Notes: generated from the letters alone by a model not told the origin. A stretch of DNA of 64,000 nt from Latrodectus hesperus (GCA_037975125.1 CM075857.1:48591672-48655671); one strand, 5' to 3'. Numbered from the stretch's first letter, positions 13,500 through 43,369 are shown. Made by a program: numbers and translations.

Positions 13500-14700
13500 G
13501 CTAATATATCATAATACAAAGTAACATCCTCCAAAGGGAAATAAAGTACTTCAAGTTCAGAACTATGTAGATATTTATGATCTAATCATCTTAGATCTTG
13601 GTACTCAGAAAAGTTCAACTTCGAAACAGACATTTCAGGAAAATTTAAAATTTCCTTCAAAATAGCATGAATTTCTATACTAAAAAGAATGCGAAAACAA
13701 TATTCTTCTTGTTGTATCTGACATCAGTAGCAAAATTTGATTGATTGGTTTTTATGAGATTGAAACTGAAATTTTACCACCATTCAGCAGGCTATGAAAA
13801 GTTTTTTTATAAAACGAAGGGTATTCCTGCTTAATTTATTCGATTGTTATTAATCTTCTTACAGAAACATACAATTAGTTCTCAGATACCATTTGAAACT
13901 TGGTTTAAAGTACTGTTAATACAAATAATGATACACTAATCAAAGCATAAAAGATATCGAGAATTCGGTGTTTGAGAGGAATATTTAAAAAAAAGTTTCT
14001 TCAGCTTCTGATAAAGGGAAAAGGGTTTTAAGGTTAGTTTCATGTGGAATTTTGTTACCACTATAATCAAGGAGAAAATCTTAACTAACTTTGGAATAAA
14101 TCTATGAAATGAATTAAAATTATCCTAAAACTTACGAAATTGACTCAGTAAAGTAAGATTAAAAATGTTTGCCTTATACGTACTAGATCAAGAATTTGTG
14201 ACCCACTTGTTGTGGAAACTTTAAATCTTATGAGTTCTAAGCTAGTAATACAAAAATTTGTTAAATTGTTTAAGTTTCTAGTTATCTAACACATTAAAAA
14301 GATTTCGAGGATGGAAATATGTTCTTTATAAGGTTTAAAGAAACTTATACGTCATCAATAAGAATGTAAACATTATTAAAACACTCTGTAATTCAATCTT
14401 CAAATCTTTGAAACATCCTCGCACAAAAGCATAAATCAAATTATATTCAAGCGATATTGAGTATTTCGAAAGGTGTTAAAATCGCAATCTTGTGGAAATC
14501 CTTGGGGGCAATAAGAATTTGTTGAAATATCTTTACTAACTTGATAAGTGAAAACATTTCACTCCCATATTTTTTACTAATAATGTCTAAAATGCTAAGA
14601 GTATTGCATTTGTTTTATGGTTTGAGCATCAAAGGCTCTATTATCAGCAACAAGATGGTTGTCATCACTGTTTGTTTTAGGAATCAGGTGTTATGGTGAA
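13500..14700 (-). pseudogene. Heavily decayed Ty3/gypsy-type pol relic (RT to RNase H)
   Basis: On the - strand, sequence near 14681-14610 reads PKTNSDDNHLVADNRAFDAQ, matching the gypsy RT opening (VPKK..DWR...DYRALN). About 14570-14470 gives FSLIKLVK...LIAPKDFHKIAILTPF, the conserved block 'FSKIDL..AYHQI...I.KTAI.TPFG'. About 14400-14345 gives MFQRF...NNVYILIDDV, with the Y-DD catalytic block as LIDD at 14350-14359. HRFIPKLVKI lies further along near 14110, as in the post-RT connection region. Fragments resembling the RNase H region reach about 13650. Stops and frameshifts are frequent, and no LTRs, primer-binding site or integrase were recognised. This is an old copy with no coding capacity. 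Confidence 0.7.
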
Positions 14701-30305
<15,605 letters not shown>

Positions 30306-30357
30306 CTCTTCAGTTTGCAAAGTATATATATTCATATATACTTTGCAAACTGAAGAG
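30306..30357. repeat. Perfect inverted repeat, 24-bp arms, 4-nt loop
   Basis: The left arm, 30306-30329 (starting CTCTTCAGTTTGCAAAG), and right arm, 30334-30357, are exact reverse complements around ATTC. A third partial copy, GCAAAGTATATA, follows directly at 30357-30368. It lies about 100 bp before the putative 3' splice site of the receptor's first coding exon and about 280 bp before its ATG. It could form a stable hairpin in RNA or a cruciform in DNA. Confidence 0.92.
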
Positions 30358-30458
30358 CAAAGTATATACATATTGTTCATGTAATATATTATCTTCATAT
30401 TGTGTGTTATGTATTTCTATTAAATTTCAAACTACTAATAAGGTTTTATTGTTTCTAG

Positions 30459-30636
30459 GTTCCAGGAGCATAATGATATTTAAACTAGATTGGTAGAAGA
30501 TTGGTGTTGCAAAAACATTTGTCCAAGCTATACTGAGTGCTTACTTTTGAATTTAATACTAATGTATAGAAATAAGTCTCTTTTAATAAATTCTGTGAAC
30601 TCGATGTAAATAAGTTTTTCTGTGTTATCTATCATC
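30459..30636 (+). other. Probable 5' UTR part of the first coding exon
   Basis: A pyrimidine-rich tract ending in TTTCTAG at 30452-30458 looks like a 3' splice site, followed by 178 nt to the start codon. This stretch contains several short upstream ATGs and an in-frame TAA at 30607. If the acceptor is used, at least one non-coding 5' exon and the promoter lie further upstream, within or beyond this window. I could not identify that exon. Inferred from the splice-site pattern only; transcription could instead begin nearby. Confidence 0.4.
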
Positions 30637-30969
30637 ATGGTGTTTATTGATCCAAGCAACTTAGCATTCCTCAATGGATTTGTGAATCGTTCTCAACGCT
30701 TTAATTTATTTAATGCTTCTTGCAATGACTCGAATAATGATTCTTGTATGGACGTTTCTTCAACGACAGAAATAACGAGCGAAAAAGTGTTCTGGGCTCT
30801 TCTACTTATACCACTACCTCTTGTGGCAGTTGTTGGGAACATACTTGTCATATTAAGTGTATACAAAGAGAAATCATTACAGAATGTCACAAACTATTTT
30901 ATTGTCAGTTTGGCATTCGCAGATCTATTAGTAGCTGCCGTTGTAATGCCATTTGCTGTTTATGTTTTG
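30637..30969 (+). CDS. Dop2R: D2-like dopamine receptor, first coding exon (N-terminus, TM1, TM2)
   Basis: Encodes residues 1-111 of a class A aminergic GPCR that would bind dopamine at the plasma membrane and, as known for the D2-like family, couple to Gi/o to lower cAMP. The extracellular N-terminus (about 1-49) has four N-glycosylation sequons, at N17, N26, N30 and N34. TM1 (about 51-76) carries the GN motif, with N68 at position 1.50. TM2 (about 86-111) carries SLAFADLL with D96 at 2.50. The ATG at 30637 is the first in frame after a TAA at 30607-30609, and G follows it at +4. The exon ends at a GTAAGT donor in phase 0 after the codon for L111. Reading on into the intron adds about 46 residues before a stop, so an unspliced transcript would give a truncated product. 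Family assignment rests on the three exons joining in frame; octopamine and serotonin receptors are less likely because of the exon 3 sequence. Confidence 0.93.
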
Positions 30970-32938
30970 GTAAGTGCTTATTATTGTCACTTTAGTATGA
31001 CTATTTGCATGTCTGATTGTAAAACGCAATTATATTATGACTTTTTTTATGTTATCATATATTATTATTACTCTATAGAAGAAAATATAATTATATTAAT
31101 TCATTAAAAACTATTTTATTTTTATTATATATTAAACTTTTAGAACATTTTGATCCTTTCAAATATTTTAAAACCTAGATGAAATAAAATTAAATTTAAA
31201 AATATGTTTAAAATGAGATAAAACTTACCATTTTATATGAAATTTCATAGTTTTAGGTATTGAACAATGGTAATTTTAATTCAAATGAAGAATACAATAA
31301 GAACTTTTATACTGTAAAAATAATACGCAATACTAGATCATAATTACATGATCTCTAATTAAAAAACTAGTTATTAAAAATCCTACATAAGTAAATTGTT
31401 AAAACTCATATTCATATTTATTATAGATATTTCTTCAGAAATAATAAAAATTCAGAAGTTAAAATTTATTCATTATTATACCCTCTTATACGAACGAATT
31501 TATGTAAAAGCTCAAAATGTTGGTTATTGATATGTTTTGCTTAATGTTAGAGATTATTTTTAGCTTATGTTAATTCTAGCAAACAGATTTTCTGTTATAA
31601 AATTATTTTATATTTTAAATAAAATATCTAATTTATTGCTTCACACTAATCAACAAACTTCTAAAAATCTTCATTTAGTAAAATTAAAATTCTATTACAT
31701 TTGGTTCATCTCTCAATACAAAGTTTATTTTATATTTAATTTTATACTTTCTTCCATTCAAAGATATAAAAGCACCTTTCTATAATATTTAAGTTTTATA
31801 AATGTGATATTATTCTGAATATTAGAATAAAATGCTTCCACCTAATGATAAAGTAGTCTAATGTTAAAATGAAAAAATAAGTAAATATTTACCGAAAATT
31901 AAATTACTACATTATCAAACATTTCTTAAAAAAAGAAAATTTTAAATTGCTCTAGGTACCAAAATGATATTCTACTAAAAGTATCATAAATGATAATTAT
32001 TTAGATTATACCAAAATAAACATTGGGTACTTTCGTGGTTAGAAAGCGAATAAGGAAAATGATATATAATAAAGTAATAACAAGTTTACATTTAATCAAA
32101 TTTGCCAGCATGTTTAGATAGTTTTTAGTCATAGCCAAATAATAAAACTTGATGTGAAAATAATTACAAATACTTAATTTCATTTCTGTAATATATTGAA
32201 AACTTTAAAATAAAGAATTAATTTTTTTCACATTTTAGCAATACAAACTATAATATTACAAGGATTAAAATATATGTATGAAACATAAAATAATAATATA
32301 AAGTTAAAATTATAAAATATTAAATGAAAATCAGAAAACAAAAACATGTTTCGCATATAGATTCTATAAATTATCTTATTATGAATGACTATTGATATTT
32401 CCAAAATTCTCCACAATTTAATGTCAAAAGCAAAATTATATTAAATTTAATGTATACTCTTATTTTGTTAAATGAAATTCTAAATATTTGTAACAAATTT
32501 ATTTTTATACTTTCATTCCATAATATTACTTTTCTTTAAAATTTCTAATAGTTGATTAAAAGTAATTTTATTTTTTAAAAATAACGATTCTTTTCACATT
32601 TTTTCGTTCAACGAATAAAAATGTTTCAAGATTAATTTCAAAAAATCATGAAAAGGAATAATTGAGAAAGAAAATTAAGTTTTTATTTAATTATAATTTT
32701 TATAGCATAAATTGCATCGGCATATTTTCAAAAGATCTAATTTTACACTTGAATTACTCCAAACATATGATTTAAAACATTTATGCTAAAATGTTTGCAC
32801 TTCAAATTTTTACATTACCAATTTCACATTAAGGTAAGGAAGGAGGTTTTCCTTACCTCCGAAAGAACTCGTCACATCATTTCTTATTAAAATTGGCCCG
32901 TAACCTTATTTTTAATTAGGTATCAGTTTTTCCTAAAG

Positions 32939-33246
<308 letters not shown>

Positions 33247-33371
33247 TAAAGAAAAGACATATATAAATATAAAGTAATAAATACAATACTAAAAATATAT
33301 ATAATGTTGGAACTACAATGCATAATAGGAAATCTAGCCAGCGCAAAAGCAGCTAAAGAAAGATTTGCCTA

Positions 33372-33507
33372 TATATATAAGATAAAACATGAAGAGAAGT
33401 AAAATCAGAAATATAAAATTGGAAAGATACTAAAGTATATGAAGCAAAAGACAAGAAGGCATAGGGACCACGTCTTCATCAGGAGGGAGATGGTCAGCTA
33501 TGCAAAA
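33372..33507 (-). repeat. Long inverted repeat arm, left
   Basis: About 136 bp that recurs as the reverse complement at 34534-34670 with only a few small differences. It contains the GATGAAGACGTGGTCC stretch on the - strand. It is the shared 3' end of both retroelement arms and borders (TA)n on its outer side. Confidence 0.88.
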
Positions 33508-34330
33508 ATGAACACTCTTTTCTGACATGCTCGAAGGACAGATGTCTAAAATTCTTCGAGCAATTTCCCCGAAGAGTGTTCGTATTAAAAGAACTTTGTT
33601 AAATAATAGACTAAATATATATGTAGAAAAGAAAAATATATATGCAGAAAAATAAAAATACTCACTATAGATGAAAATACTCACAATAGATGTAACAAAA
33701 GTTTTTAGTTCAAAGTAGAAAAATACATGCAGTAAAAGATACATACAGTAGAAAATACAAAATACAAATGCCAGTAAATCAAATTGAATTTATATATGAG
33801 AATAGTAGGAAGTTGCCAAAAGTAAATTTGAAATTAAAATGAAGAAATATTGCCTGAAGTAATTAAATTCACAAAGTTAAAGTGGTTTAGAAAGTTAAAG
33901 TGTATTATAAAGGGGTTTAAGTTTTAGTTACGTATAAAATAAAGTGTATATATGTAGGTATTTTAAGGATTCTTGTAAGAACTTCAATGCTTGGGTGGCC
34001 CTTCTGTAGTTATAAAAACTACGCATTACTTCAATCTTACAAGCGATTCCCTACTTCCTACATATTTTAAAATAAAATTAATTGGAATATTGTTATTTTT
34101 TAGGTGAGCTATTAGGCGTTTAATTTGATTTTTAGTATATTCATAATTGTTACAGATTATATAAATGCGATTAAGCTCATTAATTATAATGTTTCTGTAT
34201 ATTTTTAAAGAAATATTGGAGTTCCAAGAAATTAACTTATTAACATGAAAATTAAACTGATTAGTTTTGTCGAAAATGTCTATATATGTAGAGGAATTAT
34301 CAATAGTGATAAATAATTCTTTTCTAGCAC
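33372..34330 (-). mobile_element. Penelope-like retroelement fragment, - orientation (RT C-terminal half to 3' end)
   Basis: On the - strand, 34329 to about 34048 has a long open stretch beginning ARKELFITIDNSS. It continues with DIFDKTNQFNFHV, KLISWNSN and IKRLIAHLKNNNIP. This resembles the region just after the FLDL block in reverse transcriptases of Penelope-like and related retroelements (L...DK..DFNF..., then R...R). After a non-coding stretch it ends in a terminal segment (33507 to 33372) that includes a DHLPPDEDVVPMP reading and abuts a long (TA)n array. The copy is cut off on its 5' side exactly where the opposite-strand fragment starts. Class assignment to Penelope-like elements is inference; RT identity is more secure. 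Confidence 0.6.
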
Positions 34331-34764
<434 letters not shown>

Positions 34765-34991
34765 CTCAATAGTTCATTGAAACTTTATTTTAACTTCATA
34801 AATTTCATCATTGCTTATAACATTTATTATTATCATTCAGTCAAATGTTAACAAGTATATCACTGTAGAAATTGTTCTCTATGCACTCCTACGCACAAAT
34901 TACCCTACACGAAAGCTAGTGAGAATATTGTTAACTGTGGCATGTAATATGTCTGGATAGATGCTGGTGATTTCATTGTGCATGCATCCTG

Positions 34992-35238
<247 letters not shown>

Positions 35239-35239
35239 C

Positions 35240-36185
35240 AAGCTTACCCAGCCACGCGTTGCAGTGGCTGAGTAATTATAATATATTGAATCAATTTATT
35301 ACTAATTCTTTGGTACAATCAAATTAAAATTTTCTAAAAAATTATAAATAGGTTCATTCATATGAGATTAAAAATAAAATGTTTCACCAAAATTTAAAAG
35401 TAATAGGTAAAGTATCGAAATTTTGAAATTAAGCACAAATCAACAAATACTTTCTGAATTTACATTTTATTCATCTTATATTAAATTATAGTTTGTAATC
35501 AGTGACTGATTGTTTAGGTTAGATTTTTTCCGTGGCATTATTCTGAAATAAAAAAAATTAAAAGAATTTATCATTTCAATAAATAAAGTAGATCAAAATG
35601 TAAGGCTGAATAAATAATTATCAAATTATAAAATAAAAATAAAATAAAAGGTTATCAAGAAATACTTACATCGTTTCGAGGTGGTATGAAAATTAGTAGA
35701 GAAAAACAGTAATAAATAAAATTTTATTTTACTATTTATAATATTAAAAGAGTAAATACTGAACACTGCACAGTAATAACCCAATACAAAGTATAATTAT
35801 AAAAATGATTAATGAAAGTTGTTATAGTTTTTTATACATCATGAAAATACATGTAAATTCTATATTCAACCCCGCGCTTGCGCGCACACGTTGATTTTCA
35901 AAGATGGTATAATCTAGAAAAATAAACACGTCGCCATCTGCTGAATACCTGTGCAACTTAGATGCTAAACCGCCATCTATTAGGACTTTACAGAACTAAC
36001 CGATAAATAAACACAAATGTCGTATAATAAATATTTAGATCAATAATTAAGAGATAAAGCTATTCATCTTTTAAGTTGGACCATATTATAAATGGTTACA
36101 AAATTTTATCAAAATCCGTTCAGTAGTTTCGGAGTTTATCGCGAACATACATCGTGACACGAAATTTTTAAATATATAGATATAT
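35240..36185 (+). mobile_element. Non-autonomous interspersed repeat, RTE/SINE-like
   Basis: Starts right after a (TA)n array with a GC-rich hairpin head, CAGCCAC-GCGTTGCA-GTGGCTG (35250-35271). It ends near 36185 in a tail with ATCCGTTCAGTAGTTTCGGAG (split across 36113-36135) followed by TTTATCGCG and an ATATATAGATA-type terminus. Such tails are typical of arthropod non-LTR (RTE-type) families and SINEs that borrow their 3' ends. Internal GC islands include CCCGCGCTTGCGCGC near 35872 and two CGCCATCT strings. There is no coding capacity. Boundaries and class are inferred; a Helitron-like or other non-autonomous element cannot be excluded. Confidence 0.5.
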
Positions 36186-36324
36186 ATATGAATATGAATT
36201 TTTAAAACTCTTTTCATTGCATAAATTTGTGCTTTAAATCTGGAATACATTATATAGTAAGATATTCACTGTTGAATTTCGTAAATAAGGTAATCAAGAG
36301 ACTGCGATATTTATAGATATATAA

Positions 36325-36443
<119 letters not shown>

Positions 36444-39400
36444 ATATTTATTCTTTTTTATATCAGGAAATGAAATGAAACCAATACACCAGCATACAAA
36501 TATATAAATATTTTCTCTTTATTCTTTCAATGCATTCCATATATGCACGAATATCGACAGTCAAAATACATCTATGAAAGATTCAAACTTTCTTGCTCTG
36601 GGCTGGAAACAGATGTAGCTTTCTCTCAGTGCAAAATGTAAGCTCTGTATAACGCAGACAGATGTTTTTCTTCCTTTAATACATTCCAATTTTCTGAAAC
36701 CCTTATAAGGTCCAAATATTATTTTTGAATTCCTCTTGTGTATTTGATGTTTGAGTTATTGCCAATATTTTTAGGAGATGCTGTATTTCATGTTAACTTG
36801 GAGTCACGTTCGTTCTCAAAGTGTATACATTTTCCACCAGAGTTCAGCAAGACATTCATGTTTTCTTTCCGTTGTTTCAGGATTTTTTTTTTCAAATTTT
36901 TACTATTCCTCTTCTTTTTGGCTTTTACATATTACATGCGTTACATTTATATGTAAAGAGTTAACATAAGTCTCTTTGTCATTCTTGCTATGAAATATTT
37001 ATTTTCTTCCATCTGGAGTAGGCATAATATAGAAATGGAGATAGTATATTTGAGAAGTATTTGTTTGCAATGATTGAAGAGAAAAATACGTTGTAAGATT
37101 ACATTTGACTATTTAAAGTAAACGAAGGAGGAGATTTGAATATATTTCTCAAAGTAATATTTAAAAGTATTAATAGAATTATTTAAGGTATAAATTTTCG
37201 AATACACAGGTCAAATATCTATAATATATTTTAGTTTTTTTTAATATTATGTGTATTCATATAAAGAAAAAATAATTTTCTTTATAAAAATAAATGCTAT
37301 TACCATGAAAAATATTCTCAACGAAAACATACTAATATTTCAGTTCCCATTTATTTTATAATTATTAAAAGAGCTTGTAACATCTTATCTGTAAAATATA
37401 TAAACTGTAAATTAGGGTGAATACGTCTGTAAAAGAAATAGTTTTTAAGCAGGTTAGTCTACTTGTGAATAAAAAATTAAATATTTTATATCTTTGATTA
37501 TACGCTAAACATTTTTTTAGTTTCCTATATTTTATGCATTATTCAAATATACATTTCATGATGTATTTTACAATTTTAATAAAATAAATTATTTTTTCAG
37601 CATTTATAGTGATAATTGCTCATCATCATTATAAAACACATTTTCATCACATATTGAATAGATAAAGTACTAGTAAAATGTAATTTTTCAAGCTTTTCCA
37701 TTTTATTTATTTTTTATAACTTATTTAAGTCGTCGTAGTTATATTCAAATTCTTTAAGTTAATATAAAGTTATTTTGCTATTAAAACTGGTGTTAGTATA
37801 TGTGCATAAATCTATTTTAAACTCTTTTTTCTCTTAAATATATAAATTATTATATTAAAATGGTAAAATTAAAAAGAAAAAATAATAGTCTTACAAAATA
37901 TTGATTAAGTATTGAGCAGTCGCTTAAGAGGTTTTCTTATTTAATTAATATTATTTGTCATTTATCTGGTTATGCATCCAAATATATGATGATTTACTTG
38001 TAAAATGACGATACTTGGCATTTGAATCTTTACAATCATATATAAATTTTCCTTTTGATATGATATATTCACATTAAACCAGCAATACATAAGGTAAAAG
38101 ATATTAATATTATTTCCTTTGTTTTAGTGGCAAACTGCAAACATTTTAATATCAAAGTAATTATTGTTTAAAATATTTTAAGAAATATATTAAATTTAAA
38201 TACATTGGTACAAAATGTATTTCTATTACAGTTTAACTCTATTTCTCAAAGAGAATTATCATAAAAGTCAATACATCATTGCAAATAAACAATGCATTTT
38301 ATCAAAATTATATCACTTTAGTAAGTCAGAAAATTTGTATTTCTCTTCTTAAATTGCAAGTAACATGTTTAATTTTTTCCCTGAATAAAATTATTTAGAT
38401 AATTAAAAGAGCACAATATATATATTTCTGTTAATTATCTCCTTCAAAAATGTTACAACTTTAAATATTATCTTACTCTAAAAATTCGTCATTCCTGAGA
38501 CCATACCTAATGCATTTATTTTTCCATAAAATTAAAAATAATTTCAGTATAAGCAAGGATAATTCTTCGGTGTTAAATCTGAAATGTGCGTCCATTTAGT
38601 ATCGATATCTGATAAACTAATGTTATTTAACATATAAGTCTTAACTTAAATGAGGAGCTTTATTTATATGAAAATGTTTAAAATCAATAAACGTAAGTAA
38701 ATATTATCAAATAAATAGTAGGAATCTGATAACATATAATATATTACTTAATGGAAGAGAAAATATTGTAGTTTATGTAGGGCACACAGAAAATAAAATT
38801 AAAAAAATAAAACATGTTTAAAATTATAATAAGTGAAATTTTAAATATTTTTTTAAATTTTAATCTTAAACTGAAAACATTAAATACTATGACATCAAAA
38901 AAAACTCTTAACTAGGAAAAGAAATTTTCATTTATGAAATACTGTTATCAAGGACACTATAAAATAAATTTTGCGACAAACTCTACAAAAATATTATCTA
39001 AACGTCTTTGAAAGTCTAAATAATGTTTATGCAATATTAACAATAAAATAAGTAAATTTTATTTGGTTATTTTAAATAATATATATTGATGGTGTAAATG
39101 ATGATAAAAGATATTTCCACAACAAATAATGCTTTTTAAAGGTAATGAATTGGATATGAAATAAACTGTTTTTTTGTAGCTAAATAAAAATGTTACGATT
39201 TCTATTTAGTTTCAAGAAAGGTAGCAGCATATTATTAGTAAATAAATATAGCTGCTTTAAAATAAGATAAAAATTATGCAAATGATATTTTATTCTATTA
39301 TATATTAGTTAATTTACCTTTTTCCTTTTTTTATATTTTTCACTGCATAAAAATGGCTTTAAATAACATAAAAGTTTATTAGATTTTTCAAATTAAAATT

Positions 39401-42400
39401 ATAAAATAAGTTTCAAATTAATATAAATGATATATTTATATTATCAAAGCAACAAATTAATTTATTAAAGATAAGATATCTTTTACTGAGATCATAAATC
39501 ACAGGAAAAACATTAATTGAACTCTTCGCCAGAAAACACATATCTATACATTGTAGCTGAAATTTATCGATATAATACCGAATATGATATTCAAAAACAC
39601 AATCTTCTATTCCAATCGATAATCAGTAAATATTAATTGAGTGCATACATTTTATTAAAATGTGGACACATTTCTAAGTATGCAAGGAATAGGAAAGTGA
39701 AATAATTGCTCCTATTAAGATTATTTTTTTGCAAATAAACCAGGAGTGATATGATCGGAATATTTTATTTTATAATTTGATATTTTACAGCTCCTGATTC
39801 CACAACTCGGATTTAAATATTAAGGAAATGTAAATGATTTTACAAACAATGTCTAGCATATCCAATATGCCGTATTGGGAAAATAAATTAAATCATATTT
39901 TCTTTGTTGAATTAAGTAATAAATTCTATGAATCAATTTAGCAACTGAATAATAAGGTTTAAAATTTGTTCAATAAGAAATTAAAATAATGAAATATTTC
40001 ATTACTATCCTACTGGATTTTTTTTTAATATTTTCCTTTTTTTTCTGCTTTGCAGATAAAATCTAATACAACATCTTTCAGTTCATGAATTTAATTAACG
40101 TGCTATCCATAGATCATGTATAAGATTAAAAGGGACTTTGAACATGCAAACTTAATATGAGTGCTAATTAGCGTTGTGAAAGACAGTCTCTCATTAATTA
40201 ATCAAAATAATGTGACGAATAATTTTATTAGGTTTTATAGGAAGGAAGTTTTGCAGATGACTCAAATAAATAATAATAATATTATACATTTCAATTCTAA
40301 AAGTTATGGTAAAGTAAATGTTAACATCTACTTGTATTGAAATATATTAACTTTTCTCATTCCCATTTACATACAAATTGATTGCAAAGATATGTTACTC
40401 CATAGTATGTTTATTGTAAAATAACTTTAAAGTGCAATCAGTATAAATATTTTGAATTATTTTTACGTGTAACAATTTATTTAAAATATTTTAGAAACTT
40501 GAAAATTTATCAAAAATCTAGAGTTTGTGTAAATTTCTAAGGAAAATAAATTGTGAATTAGAAATTCTAAAGTAATTTTATCTGAATTAAAGTTAGCGGC
40601 TTACAAAGTAATCCTCAAATGTAAGGAAAAGTATAAAAGTAAGTACATAAGGTATATTGTAACAGTAAATGAATGCGGTATTTTATTTGTACATTTAATT
40701 TTATTCAATTAAGGTACACTACAGCATGAAATTCTATTCTCCGAATAAAATAAATTATGTTCGGCTGCTTTAAGAATGTTAAAATATAACATATATAACA
40801 AAACATTAACGTATATTGATAACATTTTACTATTTAAATAGTGTTTAGAAAAATATGTTTAATGTAAGATAATAAAGTTGTCTTGTTAAAATCAATAGAA
40901 ATTTATCATTTAACTACTACATATTTATTGTTAAAAAATCAGTGGACTTTATTTAATCTAGCAAAAATATGTTTCATGTATATATTTTGAATTAAAGACA
41001 AATAAAAAATAAAATCAAATAAATGGATTAAATATAAAATAAATTACATTGTTGCTAGAGCAATTTTCCAAAACGCAATTATTATAATTCAAATTAATTA
41101 GAATCTAAAGTTTCAAATTGAAACATAGTGTGGTATAAATCATATAAACTGTTATGAATATTAAGCATTTTACTGCAAAATAAAAACTGGATTATTGACG
41201 TAAACAGTTGAATACATTTTATAAGTGAAAATTTACCTTCAAATTGAGGCATTTAAAGAATGTTTTTTATCTATTGTTCGTTGAATAACAATAATATTAA
41301 TACAGTTGTAAATAACGATGTCATATTTAAGATATAAAAAGCCAAATTCTTTGTTTACATTGTATAAATGAAAAATATATAAATTTTCCTTATGAAATAA
41401 TTTAAAAATGTAAAAAAATTATCAAAAAAACATCAAAATATGAACGAAAGTATTTTTACTGTTATCTTGAAGCTATTCACATTTAAACAAAATTTAATAA
41501 ATATTATGATAAAACAGTTACAATGATTTAAATATAAATTGTACTTAAATAATAAAGCATTTTAAGTTCAAAGAAAAAATAAAAAGGTAATTTAATGGAA
41601 TTAATGTCATTTTTCTTCTTTATAATTTGATGTGAAAATTAAACAATAATCATATTTCTTAATTGTATTAATACATTAAGTAAACAAAAGAAAAGAAGTA
41701 TGTTTCTTATGAATATATATTTCGAATTTATATTCTTGATAAATGTATTTATTTTTATTTAATTTATTTTGAACTTTAAGAATAATACATTTAGTAATAT
41801 AATCAATATACTAAACAGGAATTTAGTAGTCCTAATAATTCTTAATAAAAATATTATGTATGCAATATCTTACTTGGTAAAAAGTTTAAATTAGTAATTA
41901 ATATCCTTTCTGAAAGAGATAACTACCCATGTAAAAAATTGTTTGGGGATGGCATATCTAGGAACACAAAATGCTAAGCAAGTATGTTTTCTTGTAGAAT
42001 AAAAAGAAAACATGTTTCCACCCTTTTTAAAAGTATTATTTCCACCCTTTTTTAAAGTACACACACACTCTTACTCGAATAAATGATCAGAAATAATATT
42101 TTTAAATAACCCATACAACTAACATTGTCAAATTTTATTTTTCTAATATTTTTTTTAATTTGGATTCTTTTGCTTAGCTAAAAACAATTTCTGAACTTTT
42201 CCATTTATTTTCTGAAATACAATATTTATTTTAATTAAAAACGTACAAGTAATTTATTCTGGAAATAGAAAAACTTCTTTTAAGTATGAAATATTTTTCT
42301 CAAAATGAAGATGTAAGACGAATCCATGTTCTTTTTCTCAATTTCCTATTTTAATAATGGTGATTAAATGGCGTAGAAGTATTCTTTGTCATTAAAATAA

Positions 42401-43369
42401 TATTTCAAATAGAATATTTTCAGTGAATTTTTATTTGAATATAATGAGCTTTAAATCTCTACTTGTTGCAAATTATTTTCTTTAAAGTTTGAAATTTCAA
42501 AATAAATTTTTTTTATCATTAGCTGTATGTAATATATTTTTAATATCATAAGTTTTCATGTACCAATATTCAGAATATTTCAATATTCACTGATTGTTAG
42601 TTTTAAGGGTAATATTATTTCATTTGAGATTATATAATGATACTTGAATCTCAGCGAATGAGTATTAAAATAGATATTTAAAAATTTTTATTTAAATTAT
42701 TTAAATCTAATAAATATATTTTACATTTTCCGAAACAAATAAAAATAATGAAACAATTTAAATACGATTTTAAACTAAGTATAATGATTGCAGTTTTAAT
42801 TTTTAAAATTTTTTTCCAAAATTATTAGTTTAAAAATTACATTAATTAAAATTATCAAGATTTTTTTACATTATTATAACTATGAATGTAAGCATTTTAA
42901 AAATTCTATATGTTTTTAGATAACTTATATGAATAAAACAAAAATATTATTGTTCAGTTTTGTTTTTATTACAATAATGCATTAAAAAATTTTAAATGTT
43001 GTTATCAAAATCAAAAACATTCTACTTAAATAAAAACTCCTCTTCTTAATGTAACCTATATTGAAATTAACAAGTTTCATTTAATTATTAAATAAAAAAA
43101 CTTTTAATATTTCCTATTTAATAATTTTCTTTTTGAAAATAGAAATACCTATAATTAAGGAAAAATTAATTACAGACTCTCGACCATGGAAAAGATATAG
43201 CTTAAATTAATTAAAAAAAACCTGAATGAAGAGCTAATTTAAATTTAAGCTTTGTTAATCATAATATCTAATGAGAATTGTATTAAATCTTTGAAAAAAT
43301 TAAATTATATCTTGTTGTATTATAAAAATGTATTAATTGTTTTGGTTGATTAAATTATATTTTGGGATC
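36444..43369. other. Intron 1 interior, mostly unannotated
   Basis: The stretch 36460-36940 has mixed composition and may be a decayed LTR or other repeat fragment. The rest, to 43369, is very AT-rich with no recognisable element or exon. Confidence 0.45.

Noticed and set aside
30693..30995. Alternative frames on both strands over the receptor's first exon
   Set aside because: Shadows of the real exon, which has TM1 and TM2 motifs and the correct splice phase.
33430..33744. 104-codon - strand frame ending in the retroelement 3' segment
   Set aside because: It crosses non-coding retroelement DNA. Only its last third overlaps the shared 3' segment, and there is no separate domain.
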